Part shown: piece after piece, positions 9,228 to 17,867 of the stretch
How positions within the stretch are numbered: the stretch's first letter is position 1
Layout: each line of letters begins with the position of its first letter
Source of the DNA: Alkalihalobacillus sp. FSL W8-0930
Lineage (GTDB): Bacteria; Bacillota; Bacilli; Bacillales; Bacillaceae_D
Length of the DNA stretch: 64,000 nt
Assembly: GCA_037965595.1 (NCBI GenBank)
Contig: CP150183.1
Coordinates: forward strand, 496,001-560,000
Direction: 5' to 3'
The notes under the pieces: model-generated
What the model was told of the DNA's origin: nothing
Seen by the model: the letters and a program-made list of their open reading frames with translations, nothing else
Databases searched by the model: none
Program-made: the position numbers and the translations under genes

Positions 9228-9612
9228 TCACATAGCTCCTCTCAAAACTAGTTTTATGTTATGGAGAGTAGTATAGCGAAATAATAGAGTGAATGAAGAC
9301 ATTTCGGGGATTAACACAAATTATGCAGGAATTTCAAGGACTGAATCAGGACAAAAGATCGACGCGTTTAGGCAATGATAAGGAGAAGGGTCGAAGTATC
9401 AGGATTTTTACTAATATGAACTTTCAGATATTTGTGAGAATAATAGAAAAATCACGTTGAATTTTGATATAATTAGAAATAATAGAAGGGAAAAAAGAGA
9501 AATAATGAAAAAGTCCTTATCCGCTTTGTAACAAAAGTCATGTTTGATTAGGCATCAAAACGGGTAAGTCCCGGTTGTGAAAAACTGGAATGAGAAGGGT
9601 AGGTTATGCACA
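9228..9612. other. Divergent intergenic region between vpr-like gene and RRNPP regulator
   Basis: About 385 bases, AT-rich, expected to hold both promoters. A TATAAT-like -10 is visible near 9468 on the plus strand, but no convincing -35 lies 17 bases before it. A short ATG frame of 8 codons at 9505 has no ribosome site. I see no clear operator, so a regulator site can only be assumed. Confidence 0.4.
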
Positions 9613-10851
9613 GTGCATGAAGGTCTCATCATTAAATATTATCGTGAAAAACAGAATTTTACACAGCAGCAGCTCTGTAAGGGGATTTGTTCTGTAGCGC
9701 ATATGAGTCGAATTGAACGGGGGACCGCTCATTATTCTACAGAAATCACGCAGCTTTTAAGTGAACGACTTGGTGTTAATATCGGACAAGAGGTACTTAA
9801 GTTTGAGGAATTAAAGGAAACACTCAAACAATGGCATGATACGATGATTATGCAAGATAGAGAGAAAGCAGAATCATACAAGCAGGCACTCGAAAATAAT
9901 GAACTACTAGAGCGTTCCGATTTAGCCTTTCACTACCAATTGTTGCAGGTGCGGTATTTATTAACGAAGAGAGAGTTAAAAAAAGCACGTCGAATGCTTA
10001 CACAAATTGAGACAAAGAAGCATGTATTAGAGGAACGTGAAACCCAACTCTTTTTACATATGAGTGGGGCGTATTGTTTGTTTACAGGCGATTATTCGAA
10101 AGCCTTGGGATACTTTAAACAAATTGAACCAGATCTGTATCGTAACAATGAATTCTACTATCATCTCGCTATCACGTGTTACCGTTTTGGCCATTACGTA
10201 AAAGCGTATGAATATGCTAGAACCAGCTTGAACTTCTTTAAACAAGCGAATCATTTCCGCAAGATTATTGATGCGGAGACTTTAATCCTCCTAACGCAAG
10301 GTGGACAAATTGTTCAAGAAGATGTTGAAGAGATGAAGAAAAAATATATGAATCTTATGCGAAGCTGTGACTTATTCGGAGAAGTTGAAAAGAAGGCTAT
10401 TCTCATGGGGAACTTAGGCCAAGAGTATTTTATCCGCTCGAAGAATCGAGAGGCTAATATCTACTACAAATCCGCCATTGATCTCTTTAAACAATGCCAT
10501 AATCCCACTTATTTAACCGCGCTCGTTGGGTACATACACACAAGTTATCTCATGACCAATGGCAACAACCATCAACAGTTAAACGAGTTAGTGAAGGAGG
10601 GTACGCAACTAGCCCAAGAGGTTGGAAATGCTGGAGACTTAATGAAGTTTAAGCTTTTAACGTACTTGATTAAAAACCAAATGGATCGATACTACTCCTT
10701 TTTACATGAAAGCTTTATTCCGTACTTAAGAAAGAGTGGAAACATCACACTTGCTTGTTATTATGAGAAAAAGCTCTTTAAGCATTACCTTGCCGTCAAT
10801 GAGGGTGAAAAAGCATCAGAAGTTGCTTTTTCCTATATACAGGGAAGTTAG
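9613..10851 (+). CDS. RRNPP-family transcriptional regulator (HTH plus TPR), no adjacent peptide gene
   Basis: 412 aa. Residues ~1-60 form a Cro/C1-type helix-turn-helix (GLIIKYYREKQNFTQQQLCK, SVAHMSRIERG); the rest is helical TPR repeats. This layout is that of PlcR, NprR and AimR, which bind small re-imported peptides. GTG 9613 aligns with the start of the second regulator in the window (28096-29340) and has AGAAGGGTAGG ~9 bases upstream; a GTG at 9577 is an alternative. Its neighbours are the divergent Vpr-like protease and sipW-calY, plausible targets. Unlike its paralogue, no peptide precursor follows it. A terminator closes the unit. Confidence 0.82.
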   Translation: MHEGLIIKYYREKQNFTQQQLCKGICSVAHMSRIERGTAHYSTEITQLLSERLGVNIGQEVLKFEELKETLKQWHDTMIMQDREKAESYKQALENNELLERSDLAFHYQLLQVRYLLTKRELKKARRMLTQIETKKHVLEERETQLFLHMSGAYCLFTGDYSKALGYFKQIEPDLYRNNEFYYHLAITCYRFGHYVKAYEYARTSLNFFKQANHFRKIIDAETLILLTQGGQIVQEDVEEMKKKYMNLMRSCDLFGEVEKKAILMGNLGQEYFIRSKNREANIYYKSAIDLFKQCHNPTYLTALVGYIHTSYLMTNGNNHQQLNELVKEGTQLAQEVGNAGDLMKFKLLTYLIKNQMDRYYSFLHESFIPYLRKSGNITLACYYEKKLFKHYLAVNEGEKASEVAFSYIQGS

Positions 10852-10856
10852 CGTCG

Positions 10857-10893
10857 TGCAGGGTGAAATCCATTTTTCATCCTGTATTTTTTA
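10857..10893 (+). terminator. Terminator of the RRNPP regulator
   Basis: CAGGGTGAAA pairs imperfectly with TTTCATCCTG, followed by TATTTTTT, starting a few bases after the stop codon. Confidence 0.75.
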
Positions 10894-10941
10894 TATTCAA
10901 AAGATGGTAACGCTTTAATAAAAATGGAAGCCTAAAAACGA

Positions 10942-10970
10942 TTTACAACATTGTTACCTGGTGCTATGAT
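10942..10970 (+). promoter_or_regulatory. Sigma-A-type promoter for the EIIC-like gene
   Basis: TTTACA at 10942-10947 and TATGAT at 10965-10970 are separated by exactly 17 bases and lie about 140 bases upstream of the GTG start at 11113. Confidence 0.6.
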
Positions 10971-11112
10971 AACTGAATAAACAGACAAATAAGGCAGTAT
11001 CATCTGTTCTTGGACGCTCGGAACGGTTATTTTTTATCATGATCCTTTATTGATTTAAACCGTTTTAGTAAAAGAGAGAAAATGCTTGAAGGATAGGTTG
11101 GGGAGTGTAGTC

Positions 11113-12126
11113 GTGAAGGAATATGTGATTGATCGAATGTATAAGGCATCTGCAGGAGTTGCGAATGCAGTTCTTGTAACGCTTGCTATTGGATTATTGT
11201 TTGAAACGTTTGGTAACTTTTTAGGGTGGGATGCTTTTCTAACGATAGGCGGTATCGCTAAAGTTCTACTTGCGCCGGCGATTGGAGCAGGAGTCGCTTA
11301 TCAACTTGGAGGCAATACGCTTGTTATATATAGTGCATTAATCTGTAGTACGGTTGGTGGAGGGGCGATGCAGTTAACTGAATCGGGTATGGTCATGGTC
11401 ACTGGTCAGCCAGTGAGTGCGTTGATCGCCGCGCTCGTTGCAACCTATGTTGGAAAAAGAGTGACAGGAAAGACAAAGCTAGACCTTATGGCGATTCCTC
11501 TTGCTGCAACCCTTGCAGGAGGTATAACAGGTGTTGCGGCTGCAGCAGTTGCTACACCTTTACTTACAGCGATGAGTGCTGAAATTACTAGCTCTGTTCA
11601 AGGCTCGCCTGTCCTCGCTTCAATGGTTATTGCTCTTGCTTGGAGTGTGTTACTCATGACTCCAGCTTCATCAGCAGCTCTAGCCATTGCCTTACAGATG
11701 GATCCCGTTTCAAGTGCAGCGGCACTAATTGGATGTACCGCTCAGTTTGCTGGATTTACAGCAATGTCGCTTAGACAAAATGATTTAGGCGGATTCTTGG
11801 CACAGTCCTTAGTGACACCGAAAGTTCAATTTCCTAACTTGGTAAAAAATCCGAGATTGGTGATTCCAACATTTGTGTCATCCATCATCTGTGCTCCAAT
11901 TGCGACGATTCTGTTTCAGTTTGAAGCGTCGTATGAGCTTGCCGGGTTAGGTATGAATTCATTGATTGCTCCATTAAGCTTATTGTCTACTCAAGGCTGG
12001 ACCGGACTTTCCATCTTCCTACTAATGGGTGTGGTCGTTCCAATTTGTATCTCGCTCACTCTATATACGTTGATCAAACGCTTAGGCTGGGTTAAACCAA
12101 ATGCTTTGCATGTAGAGGTTCAATAA
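11113..12126 (+). CDS. EIIC-like (PTS_EIIC_2/PfoR-type) membrane protein
   Basis: About 337 aa, almost entirely hydrophobic with 8-10 predicted membrane segments and several Gly/Ala-rich stretches (APAIGAGVAYQLGGNTLV, LAATLAGGITGVAAAAVA). It resembles the PTS_EIIC_2 family, which includes PfoR and putative sugar or regulator transporters. No EIIA, EIIB or HPr domain is fused or adjacent, so a true PTS role is doubtful. The substrate is unknown. GTG 11113 has GGGGAG ~7 bases upstream; a TTG at 11086 is possible. It is monocistronic, with its own promoter and terminator. Confidence 0.7.
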   Translation: MKEYVIDRMYKASAGVANAVLVTLAIGLLFETFGNFLGWDAFLTIGGIAKVLLAPAIGAGVAYQLGGNTLVIYSALICSTVGGGAMQLTESGMVMVTGQPVSALIAALVATYVGKRVTGKTKLDLMAIPLAATLAGGITGVAAAAVATPLLTAMSAEITSSVQGSPVLASMVIALAWSVLLMTPASSAALAIALQMDPVSSAAALIGCTAQFAGFTAMSLRQNDLGGFLAQSLVTPKVQFPNLVKNPRLVIPTFVSSIICAPIATILFQFEASYELAGLGMNSLIAPLSLLSTQGWTGLSIFLLMGVVVPICISLTLYTLIKRLGWVKPNALHVEVQ

Positions 12127-12141
12127 TTAGGCGAAGACATA

Positions 12142-12184
12142 GAAAGACAACACATAAGAAATCCTCATATGTGTTGTCTTTTTT
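12142..12184. terminator. Terminator between the EIIC-like gene and gerC
   Basis: Arms AAAGACAACACAT (12143-12155) and ATGTGTTGTCTTT (12169-12181) pair perfectly and end in TTTTTT; A-runs upstream make it usable from both sides. Confidence 0.88.
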
Positions 12185-12196
12185 GCTTGCGAAAAG

Positions 12197-13318
12197 CTAG
12201 TTAATAATCCCATGATAGATAATCTCAACATCAACATTTGCCTTCATTTCAATGCTTGGGTACACATCTTTCCACTTCATATTTTTCCAATCCGAGTAAT
12301 AAAATGCATTTACCTGGCGGCCTATTGCTAAATAATCGCAATTGGCTTTTTTGATCTTATCGAGTACAATATTGGCTTCCTTTGTAAATTCTTCTGACAG
12401 TTGTGTATTTAATCTTTTAATGACATCCTTTTTGTACAAATCATCACCCGGATATTCGTTTGCATTCATTTTTAAAACAAGATCAACTTGAACTTCAAAA
12501 TTTCCGAGCTCGTTTTTCGATACTTTTAAATTCCGCTTCATTTTCTCTACATCAACCGTCACATAGTCATATAAAGGATCCACTTCATCTGTTTGAACTT
12601 TACGAGTCATTCGATGAGCTCCTTGTTTATTATTAGCTAGTAAAAGTAATATGATCGACTCCTCAGAATCTAATTCACCTGTCATTTGACGATCACTAAA
12701 TAAAGCTGTTCCGATAATTTTAGCTCCTGCTTTTTGCTCGACTGTTTTTAATCGTGGCATCACAATATCCTGTCCATCATCATAGAGGGTTGTTAGTGTG
12801 TTCTGAAGATTAACGGAAGGGATGGCACCGGTATCTTCTGCGCTAATTAAAAGGTCACGTAAATAATCACTGATTAACGGTTTATTTTCTGTTTCTGCAT
12901 GAAGGATCGATTCTGCTTCTCCTTCTATCACAGCGAGACGAGCCGTTAATGCACTCAGAGGAGAACGATAATTACCGTCTAGTGCAGCATAGATATCTTT
13001 TTCTGCGAGTTCTCGACTGAACATTGTCACTTGGTTCTTCGAAGCAAATAATTCACTTCCAACCTTTTTATCTAATTCCGTTCGGCCATCGCGTGTTGAT
13101 TTCCCCTCCGCTGAAACAATCGTCGTATTAGTCGGTACCTTCTCATTTGAGTTTCCACTTACAAGAGCAATCGTTAATTTGATGGTATCATTATCGGAAT
13201 CGTAATCAATCGCTTGGCTATTAATAAGTGCCACGTCTTTAAGCAACTGCTCATCCCAGCATCCTGTTAAGAAAAAGAAAGAGAGAATCACGATGAATAG
13301 GGTACGCTTTTGCATCAT
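12197..13318 (-). CDS. gerC: Spore germination lipoprotein, GerC family
   Basis: 373 aa, C subunit of a nutrient germinant receptor in the inner membrane of the spore. The signal peptide ends in a lipobox FFFLTGCWDE (lipidated Cys about residue 20), and the Ger(x)C landmarks CWDEQLLKDVALINS and YLAIGRQVNAFYYSDWKNM are present. ATG 13318 has GGAGG 8 bases upstream and overlaps the gerB stop, so the two are translationally coupled. Last gene of a gerA-gerB-gerC operon; the ligand cannot be read from the sequence. Confidence 0.93.
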   Translation of the reverse strand: MMQKRTLFIVILSFFFLTGCWDEQLLKDVALINSQAIDYDSDNDTIKLTIALVSGNSNEKVPTNTTIVSAEGKSTRDGRTELDKKVGSELFASKNQVTMFSRELAEKDIYAALDGNYRSPLSALTARLAVIEGEAESILHAETENKPLISDYLRDLLISAEDTGAIPSVNLQNTLTTLYDDGQDIVMPRLKTVEQKAGAKIIGTALFSDRQMTGELDSEESIILLLLANNKQGAHRMTRKVQTDEVDPLYDYVTVDVEKMKRNLKVSKNELGNFEVQVDLVLKMNANEYPGDDLYKKDVIKRLNTQLSEEFTKEANIVLDKIKKANCDYLAIGRQVNAFYYSDWKNMKWKDVYPSIEMKANVDVEIIYHGIIN

Positions 13319-14406
13319 GTTGATTCCCTCCTTTTAAACAACATAGCAAACAGAAGTAACAGAATCGGGATCACAACAACAAAGATCACTCCGATGCGAT
13401 CAATGTAGGCGAGTAAATTTCGAAGGGTTAAAAGGTTTTGTGGAATTAACGCAAACACTGTGATAATTACACATGAGAGTAGATCAAACCATAAGCGGTT
13501 GCTACTCGATTTTTGAAAGACGGTAGCCATACCAGTTGAGATAATGTATAAATAACCAACAATTGTAGCTAGAACAGTGACGGACCAGATAGCTATAAAA
13601 ATTAAATCGATCCTCTCAATTACTACAAGAGAAATGGTCTTGACCATGTATAAAAGAGGTTCTGGCAAAATGAGAAACTGCCCTGGACTGAAGTAAACAA
13701 AAGAAGCAATGATGGTGAACGTATAGATCGCCGTCACCATAATATTTGCATATGTAGCTGATAATAACTTTTCTTTATCCGACCCCTCAATATACGGATA
13801 CAAAATACTTAAAATTAAAAAACCTTGCATCGCTAAGGATCCTGTCAACACGCCTTGGGAAATGTCCAAAAAATTAGAGCTAAAGACAGGAAGCAGATAA
13901 AGAGGTTCAGAATCAAAGAATGCATAACAAGCTAGAAAAGGGACCAGTAGGACGACGGGACCAACAATTGTTAGAAATCTGGCTATAACACGCAAATCAC
14001 TATGAAGTAAATAAAAACATCCAAAAGCAAACAACGGAATTTTTACAATATCTGGTGTCTTGTTTAAAACCCACACAGAAATTAAAAAGTTAAAAAAGAT
14101 TAACACAATGGTAGTTAGTGATAAGAAGTATGTGATGTATAAGATGGATAAACATTTTCCTACGTACTTACCGAGCAGGGCTTCAAGCAGTTCAAAAAAT
14201 GTCATGGAAGGGTATCTCTTTCCTAGATACCAAATAACAAATATCAGTATCTGCGTAACGATTCCTGCGAGTACCATAGAGATCCAACCATCCGTTCCAG
14301 CCACTTTGTAGATACTGTATGGAAGGATTAATACACTGATAGCAATTTGTATCTGAACAAAAAACCAGTAAAACTGGACAAGTGTGATACTATTGTTTTT
14401 TTTCAC
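13315..14406 (-). CDS. gerB: Spore germination permease-like protein, GerB family
   Basis: 363 aa, about 10 transmembrane helices, APC-superfamily fold (GerAB/ArcD/ProY family), expected to be the germinant-binding subunit. The N-terminus ITLVQFYWFFVQIQIAISVL and YRVAGTDGWISM-like block are typical. The start is GTG 14406, 17 bases inside the end of gerA, which implies coupled translation. It lies between gerA and gerC in the classical receptor order. Confidence 0.92.
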   Translation of the reverse strand: MKKNNSITLVQFYWFFVQIQIAISVLILPYSIYKVAGTDGWISMVLAGIVTQILIFVIWYLGKRYPSMTFFELLEALLGKYVGKCLSILYITYFLSLTTIVLIFFNFLISVWVLNKTPDIVKIPLFAFGCFYLLHSDLRVIARFLTIVGPVVLLVPFLACYAFFDSEPLYLLPVFSSNFLDISQGVLTGSLAMQGFLILSILYPYIEGSDKEKLLSATYANIMVTAIYTFTIIASFVYFSPGQFLILPEPLLYMVKTISLVVIERIDLIFIAIWSVTVLATIVGYLYIISTGMATVFQKSSSNRLWFDLLSCVIITVFALIPQNLLTLRNLLAYIDRIGVIFVVVIPILLLLFAMLFKRREST

Positions 14407-15916
14407 GCTTCCACCACCATGAATAGCCTTGTTGTTTAAGTTCTTTTGGTTTTACTGCCAGTGGTCTTGTGTTGAGTAACCAAACTGGCATTCGAACAAA
14501 TGTATCCTTTAAGTCCTTCAAGCGGAAAGGAGCAATAGGAGATAAATATGGGCGCCCAAATGACGTGAGCTTACAAAGATGAATCATAAGAAGCATGGAT
14601 GCAAGAGTTACACCTAGGATTCCAAATATTGAAGCCAAGAACATAAAAGGGAACCTGAGAACACGGATCACTGAGTTCATCTCTGTTGAAGGGATCACAA
14701 ATGATGCGATGGCTGTAAGTGCAACCACGATAATAACCATATTGGACACGAGTCCAGCGTTTACAACAGCTTCCCCAATAACAAGTCCACCTACAATACC
14801 AATGGTTTGCCCGATTGGTGACGGAAGACGCACCCCAGCCTCACGAATTAATTCAATGGTAAATTCCATAATTAATGCTTCAATCAAAGGGGGGTATGGA
14901 ATATTACCCAGAGAGTTTTTAATTGGCAGGATTAAAGGGTTTGGTAGTATTTCATAATTAAAGGCAACCACAGAAATGTAAAGAGCAGGGAGTGTGACTG
15001 CTAGAGCTACACTAAGAAACCGAATGAATCGATAAAATGAACCTAAGATAAAATGAATATTATAATCGTCTGGTGATTGAAAAAAAGCAAAGATTGATAT
15101 CGGAGCAATTAAAGCAGAAGGACTGCCATCTGTTAAGACAACAATACGACCTTCCAGTAAATGCGAGATGATTCGATCTGTTCGTTCTGTAAATAACACC
15201 TGTGGAAATGGTGTGATAGAGTCATCTTGTATGTATTCAGCAATAAAGCCTGGAGAAAGAACAAGATCTGATGAAATGTCATTAATCCGTTGGGTAATGA
15301 GATCTACCGTTTCAGAGTCAGCAAGATCATTCATATATAAAATAGCTGTATCACGTTTTAGTTTATCGCCTACCGTCGTTTTCTTCACTGTGAATTCTGG
15401 TGTTTGCGCTCTTCGGCGTATCAAGTTTAAGTTGATAAATAGATTCTCAACTAATCCTTCATGGGAACCTCGAACAATCTTTTCATTAGTTGGTTCTTCC
15501 ACGCTGCGGTCAAAGTATAAACCTGTCTCTACAAAGATTATTTCTGTATCGTCTTCTAACAGAATGGCCGCATACCCTTTTGTTAATAGGACTGATTGCT
15601 CCGCGATTTCACCACTTACAACTTTTTTTGGAGCTGTGATCATATCCGCTAAAGAGTACCGATCGTCAAATCTTTCTTCAGATAGGGGAGTGAAAAATGA
15701 CTCTTCCAAAAGGTTGTTATCAATTAATGATTCAAAGTAAATAACTAATCCTTTCTTTTTATGAAAGACAAAAGGTCGAGTAGCGAGGTCTCCAGGGTGA
15801 TTAAAAACTCGTTTAAAGGACTCAAGATCACTATCGAGATTACCTGTTGCCCTAATCGGTGCAGGGTCACGCTCCTGATTTAATGTGGGTTTAAGTCTTC
15901 TTGGATGTTTTCGCAT
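14390..15916 (-). CDS. gerA: Spore germination protein, GerA family
   Basis: 508 aa, A subunit of the germinant receptor. A hydrophilic N-terminal half (residues ~1-290) is followed by about 5 transmembrane segments; family motifs include DRTDRIISHLLEGRIVVLTDGSP, EALIMEFTIELIREAGVRLP and GQTIGIVGGLVIGEA. ATG 15916 is preceded by GAGAGGAG. First gene of the operon; expression would be expected only in the forespore, and a possible sigma-G promoter lies upstream. Confidence 0.94.
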   Translation of the reverse strand: MRKHPRRLKPTLNQERDPAPIRATGNLDSDLESFKRVFNHPGDLATRPFVFHKKKGLVIYFESLIDNNLLEESFFTPLSEERFDDRYSLADMITAPKKVVSGEIAEQSVLLTKGYAAILLEDDTEIIFVETGLYFDRSVEEPTNEKIVRGSHEGLVENLFINLNLIRRRAQTPEFTVKKTTVGDKLKRDTAILYMNDLADSETVDLITQRINDISSDLVLSPGFIAEYIQDDSITPFPQVLFTERTDRIISHLLEGRIVVLTDGSPSALIAPISIFAFFQSPDDYNIHFILGSFYRFIRFLSVALAVTLPALYISVVAFNYEILPNPLILPIKNSLGNIPYPPLIEALIMEFTIELIREAGVRLPSPIGQTIGIVGGLVIGEAVVNAGLVSNMVIIVVALTAIASFVIPSTEMNSVIRVLRFPFMFLASIFGILGVTLASMLLMIHLCKLTSFGRPYLSPIAPFRLKDLKDTFVRMPVWLLNTRPLAVKPKELKQQGYSWWWKREKKQ

Positions 15917-15951
15917 GGATTATTCACTCCTCTCTGCAAGAATTCTTATAG

Positions 15952-15983
15952 TAAATTGCCCTAAACAAAAGGAATTCATTCAT
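15952..15983 (-). promoter_or_regulatory. Possible sigma-G promoter of the gerA operon
   Basis: On the minus strand TGAATG (complement of 15977-15982) and CAATTTA (complement of 15952-15958) are spaced 18 bases, near the sigma-G pattern GNATR / CATNNTA. The -10 match is imperfect; the expectation that ger operons are sigma-G dependent supports it. Confidence 0.4.
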
Positions 15984-15998
15984 GTTGAGTGGGAGTGA

Positions 15999-16034
15999 CA
16001 AAAAAAGCTGCTTCCTCATGTTGAGGAAACAGCT
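15999..16034 (-). terminator. Terminator of terC
   Basis: Minus-strand hairpin AGCTGTTTCCTCA / TGAGGAAGCAGCT (one mismatch) with a run of seven T, immediately after the terC stop at 16044. Confidence 0.9.
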
Positions 16035-16043
16035 ATATATGTC

Positions 16044-16847
16044 TTACAAATTCTCTTTAATCTGTTTTTTCTTTTCTTCCACTTCTTCTGCGCTTTTTTC
16101 TTTTGAAAGAAACCATCCAGCAAGAACAATCAACACAAGTACGCTATAGAAGAATACTTTCCAACCTGTAGAGTGAGGGAAGTGTGAGTCAATGATCGCA
16201 AGCTCTGGATGAGCAAGTACGGTCACAACAAGCTTAACGCCTACCCAACCTACAATGATAAAGGCTGCACTTTCAAGACCAGGTCGTTTTTCTAAGAGAA
16301 CAACAAACTTCGTTGCTGCAAATCTCATGATCAATAGTCCAACAAGACCACCAATAAAGACAACAGCGAATTGACCAACATCTAAGCTTCCAACATTACC
16401 AAGGCCGGTTGGAGTAAGTGCCATAGCAAGAGCAACAGCGGCTAGAATAGAATCAACAGCAAAAGCAATATCAGCTAGTTCAACTTTAATAACTGTTGGC
16501 CAGAAGCCACCTTTTTTGCGATCCTTTTTCGCTTTCTTATCAGCCCCGCCATGCTTATTAACCACATGCTTTCGGAAAAGGTGGTTCAGTGCGATGAACA
16601 ATAGGTAAAGGGCACCGATTGCTTGAATTTGCCAAACATCCACAAGCAACGAGATCAAGAACAAAGAAGCAAAGCGGAAAACAAACGCACCTGCTAAACC
16701 ATAAAGTAACGCTTTTTTCCGTTCTTCCTCTGGCAAATGCTTAACCATAATCGCAAGAACTAAGGCATTGTCTGCTGACAAAACACCTTCTAACGCAATT
16801 AAAACAAGTAAAACCCAACTGTATTCTAAGAGTAGGGCCACATCCAT
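16044..16847 (-). CDS. TerC-family integral membrane protein (probable Mn2+ exporter)
   Basis: 267 aa with about 7-8 membrane helices. The TerC signature ALEGVLSADNALVLAIMV near the N-terminus and KVELADIAFAVDSILAAVAL in the middle place acidic Asp residues within the membrane; a Lys/Gly-rich cytoplasmic loop (~residues 100-125) separates the halves. Known TerC proteins (YkoY, MeeF/MeeY) export Mn2+ and supply metal to exoenzymes. ATG 16847 has AGAGGAG 8 bases upstream; longer frames lack a ribosome site. The gene lies behind a yybP-ykoY Mn2+ riboswitch, which supports the metal role directly. Confidence 0.93.
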   Translation of the reverse strand: MDVALLLEYSWVLLVLIALEGVLSADNALVLAIMVKHLPEEERKKALLYGLAGAFVFRFASLFLISLLVDVWQIQAIGALYLLFIALNHLFRKHVVNKHGGADKKAKKDRKKGGFWPTVIKVELADIAFAVDSILAAVALAMALTPTGLGNVGSLDVGQFAVVFIGGLVGLLIMRFAATKFVVLLEKRPGLESAAFIIVGWVGVKLVVTVLAHPELAIIDSHFPHSTGWKVFFYSVLVLIVLAGWFLSKEKSAEEVEEKKKQIKENL

Positions 16848-16908
16848 ATTATAATCTCCTCTCTGATGTGCTTCTACCGAGCCACTACACAACAGAGGTT
16901 AATGAATA

Positions 16909-17058
16909 GAAAAAAGACCTCTGCCATGTAATTGGCAAAGGTCTTGCTGAGCATTATGTATCTATGCCAACAAAGCCGGCGGACGTTAGCCCACGAAATG
17001 ACGACTTTGTTTCAAGTTTAAAGTAAACTTGACGCTACTCCCCTTTGGAAGAAACCGT
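16909..17058 (-). promoter_or_regulatory. yybP-ykoY (Mn2+) riboswitch with terminator, upstream of terC
   Basis: Reading the minus strand: AAAGGGGAGTAGC (complement of about 17035-17047), then GTCGTCATTTC, then CCGGCTTTGTTGGC, which are the conserved elements of the yybP-ykoY aptamer. The expression platform is GCAAGACCTTTGCC paired with GGCAGAGGTCTTTTTT (16910-16946), a Rho-independent terminator. The family senses Mn2+ and turns genes on when it binds; terC is a classical target. Confidence 0.93.
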
Positions 17059-17072
17059 ATGAAGTTATTTAA

Positions 17073-17101
17073 ATCATATATCCGAACAGGAGAACTGTCA
17101 A
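17073..17101 (-). promoter_or_regulatory. Sigma-A promoter of the terC riboswitch transcript
   Basis: TTGACA (complement of 17096-17101) and TATGAT (complement of 17073-17078) with a 17-base spacer; the aptamer begins about 15-20 bases downstream. Confidence 0.85.
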
Positions 17102-17198
17102 CTGTTTCTTTATCATAATCAATTTAGTGGCAATTAGGCTAAAAGAAGCGATACACTAGAAGAGGTTATTGCTGGGATAAATAAAGGAGTAATGATAG

Positions 17199-17867
17199 AT
17201 GGCTGAACAAAATAAGAAGGGTTTACCTGACATTCTAATTATGACGAGTGTTGAAGCAGAGAAGGAAGCTTTAGAACGTGGATTAAACGGTTCTGAACGA
17301 TTTAAGGTGGCACTCACCGGAGTGGGACCGGCTAAAGCGGCTGCGCGTACAGCAACTGAGCTAGCAACTCATCCATATCATTATGTGATAAACGCGGGAA
17401 TTGCAGGTGGATTTAAAGAGTTAGCTCCTGTGACTTCTATTGTTGTTGCAAATGAAGTAGTAGTAGCTGATCTCGGTTCTGAATCAGAAGAAGGCTTTAT
17501 GCCCGTTGATGAGTTAGGCTTGGGACAAGCAGCTATTCAAACGGCACAACCCTTTTCGTCTGATCTTGAACAGAAGCTTAGTGAAATGGGTGAAACCGTG
17601 ACCTTGGCTCCCATCTTAACACTTGCAACTGTAACAGGTACGAGTGAAACAACAAGCGAATTACAACAACGTTTTCCACATGCTGCCGCAGAGGCGATGG
17701 AAGGTCACGGCGTGGCAACGGCAGCTGAGTTAGCAGGAGTTCCGGTGCTGGAGGTTCGTGCCATTTCAAACGAAATTGGTCCACGGAACCGTGAAGCCTG
17801 GAAGATAAAAGAAGCACTACAAGCACTTGAACGTGTTGGACGTGCATTAACGGAGGTCTTTTCATGA
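17199..17867 (+). CDS. mqnB: Futalosine hydrolase
   Basis: 222 aa nucleosidase (PNP/MTAN-like fold) that removes hypoxanthine from futalosine to give dehypoxanthine futalosine in the futalosine pathway of menaquinone synthesis. Motifs: ALTGVGPAKAAARTATEL, VINAGIAGGF, and the C-terminal active-site block AEAMEGHGVATAAELAGVPVLEVRAISN. ATG 17199 has AAAGGAG upstream. It overlaps mqnD by 4 bases (ATGA). The adjacency of MqnD settles the function over related nucleosidases. Confidence 0.92.
   Translation: MAEQNKKGLPDILIMTSVEAEKEALERGLNGSERFKVALTGVGPAKAAARTATELATHPYHYVINAGIAGGFKELAPVTSIVVANEVVVADLGSESEEGFMPVDELGLGQAAIQTAQPFSSDLEQKLSEMGETVTLAPILTLATVTGTSETTSELQQRFPHAAAEAMEGHGVATAAELAGVPVLEVRAISNEIGPRNREAWKIKEALQALERVGRALTEVFS

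Noticed and set aside
9505-9531. MKKSLSAL mini-ORF before the first RRNPP regulator
   Set aside because: Only eight codons and no ribosome site; too short to support.
10736-10918. 60-codon frame at the 3' end of the first RRNPP regulator as its peptide gene
   Set aside because: It overlaps the regulator in another frame, lacks a ribosome site and has no signal-peptide pattern.
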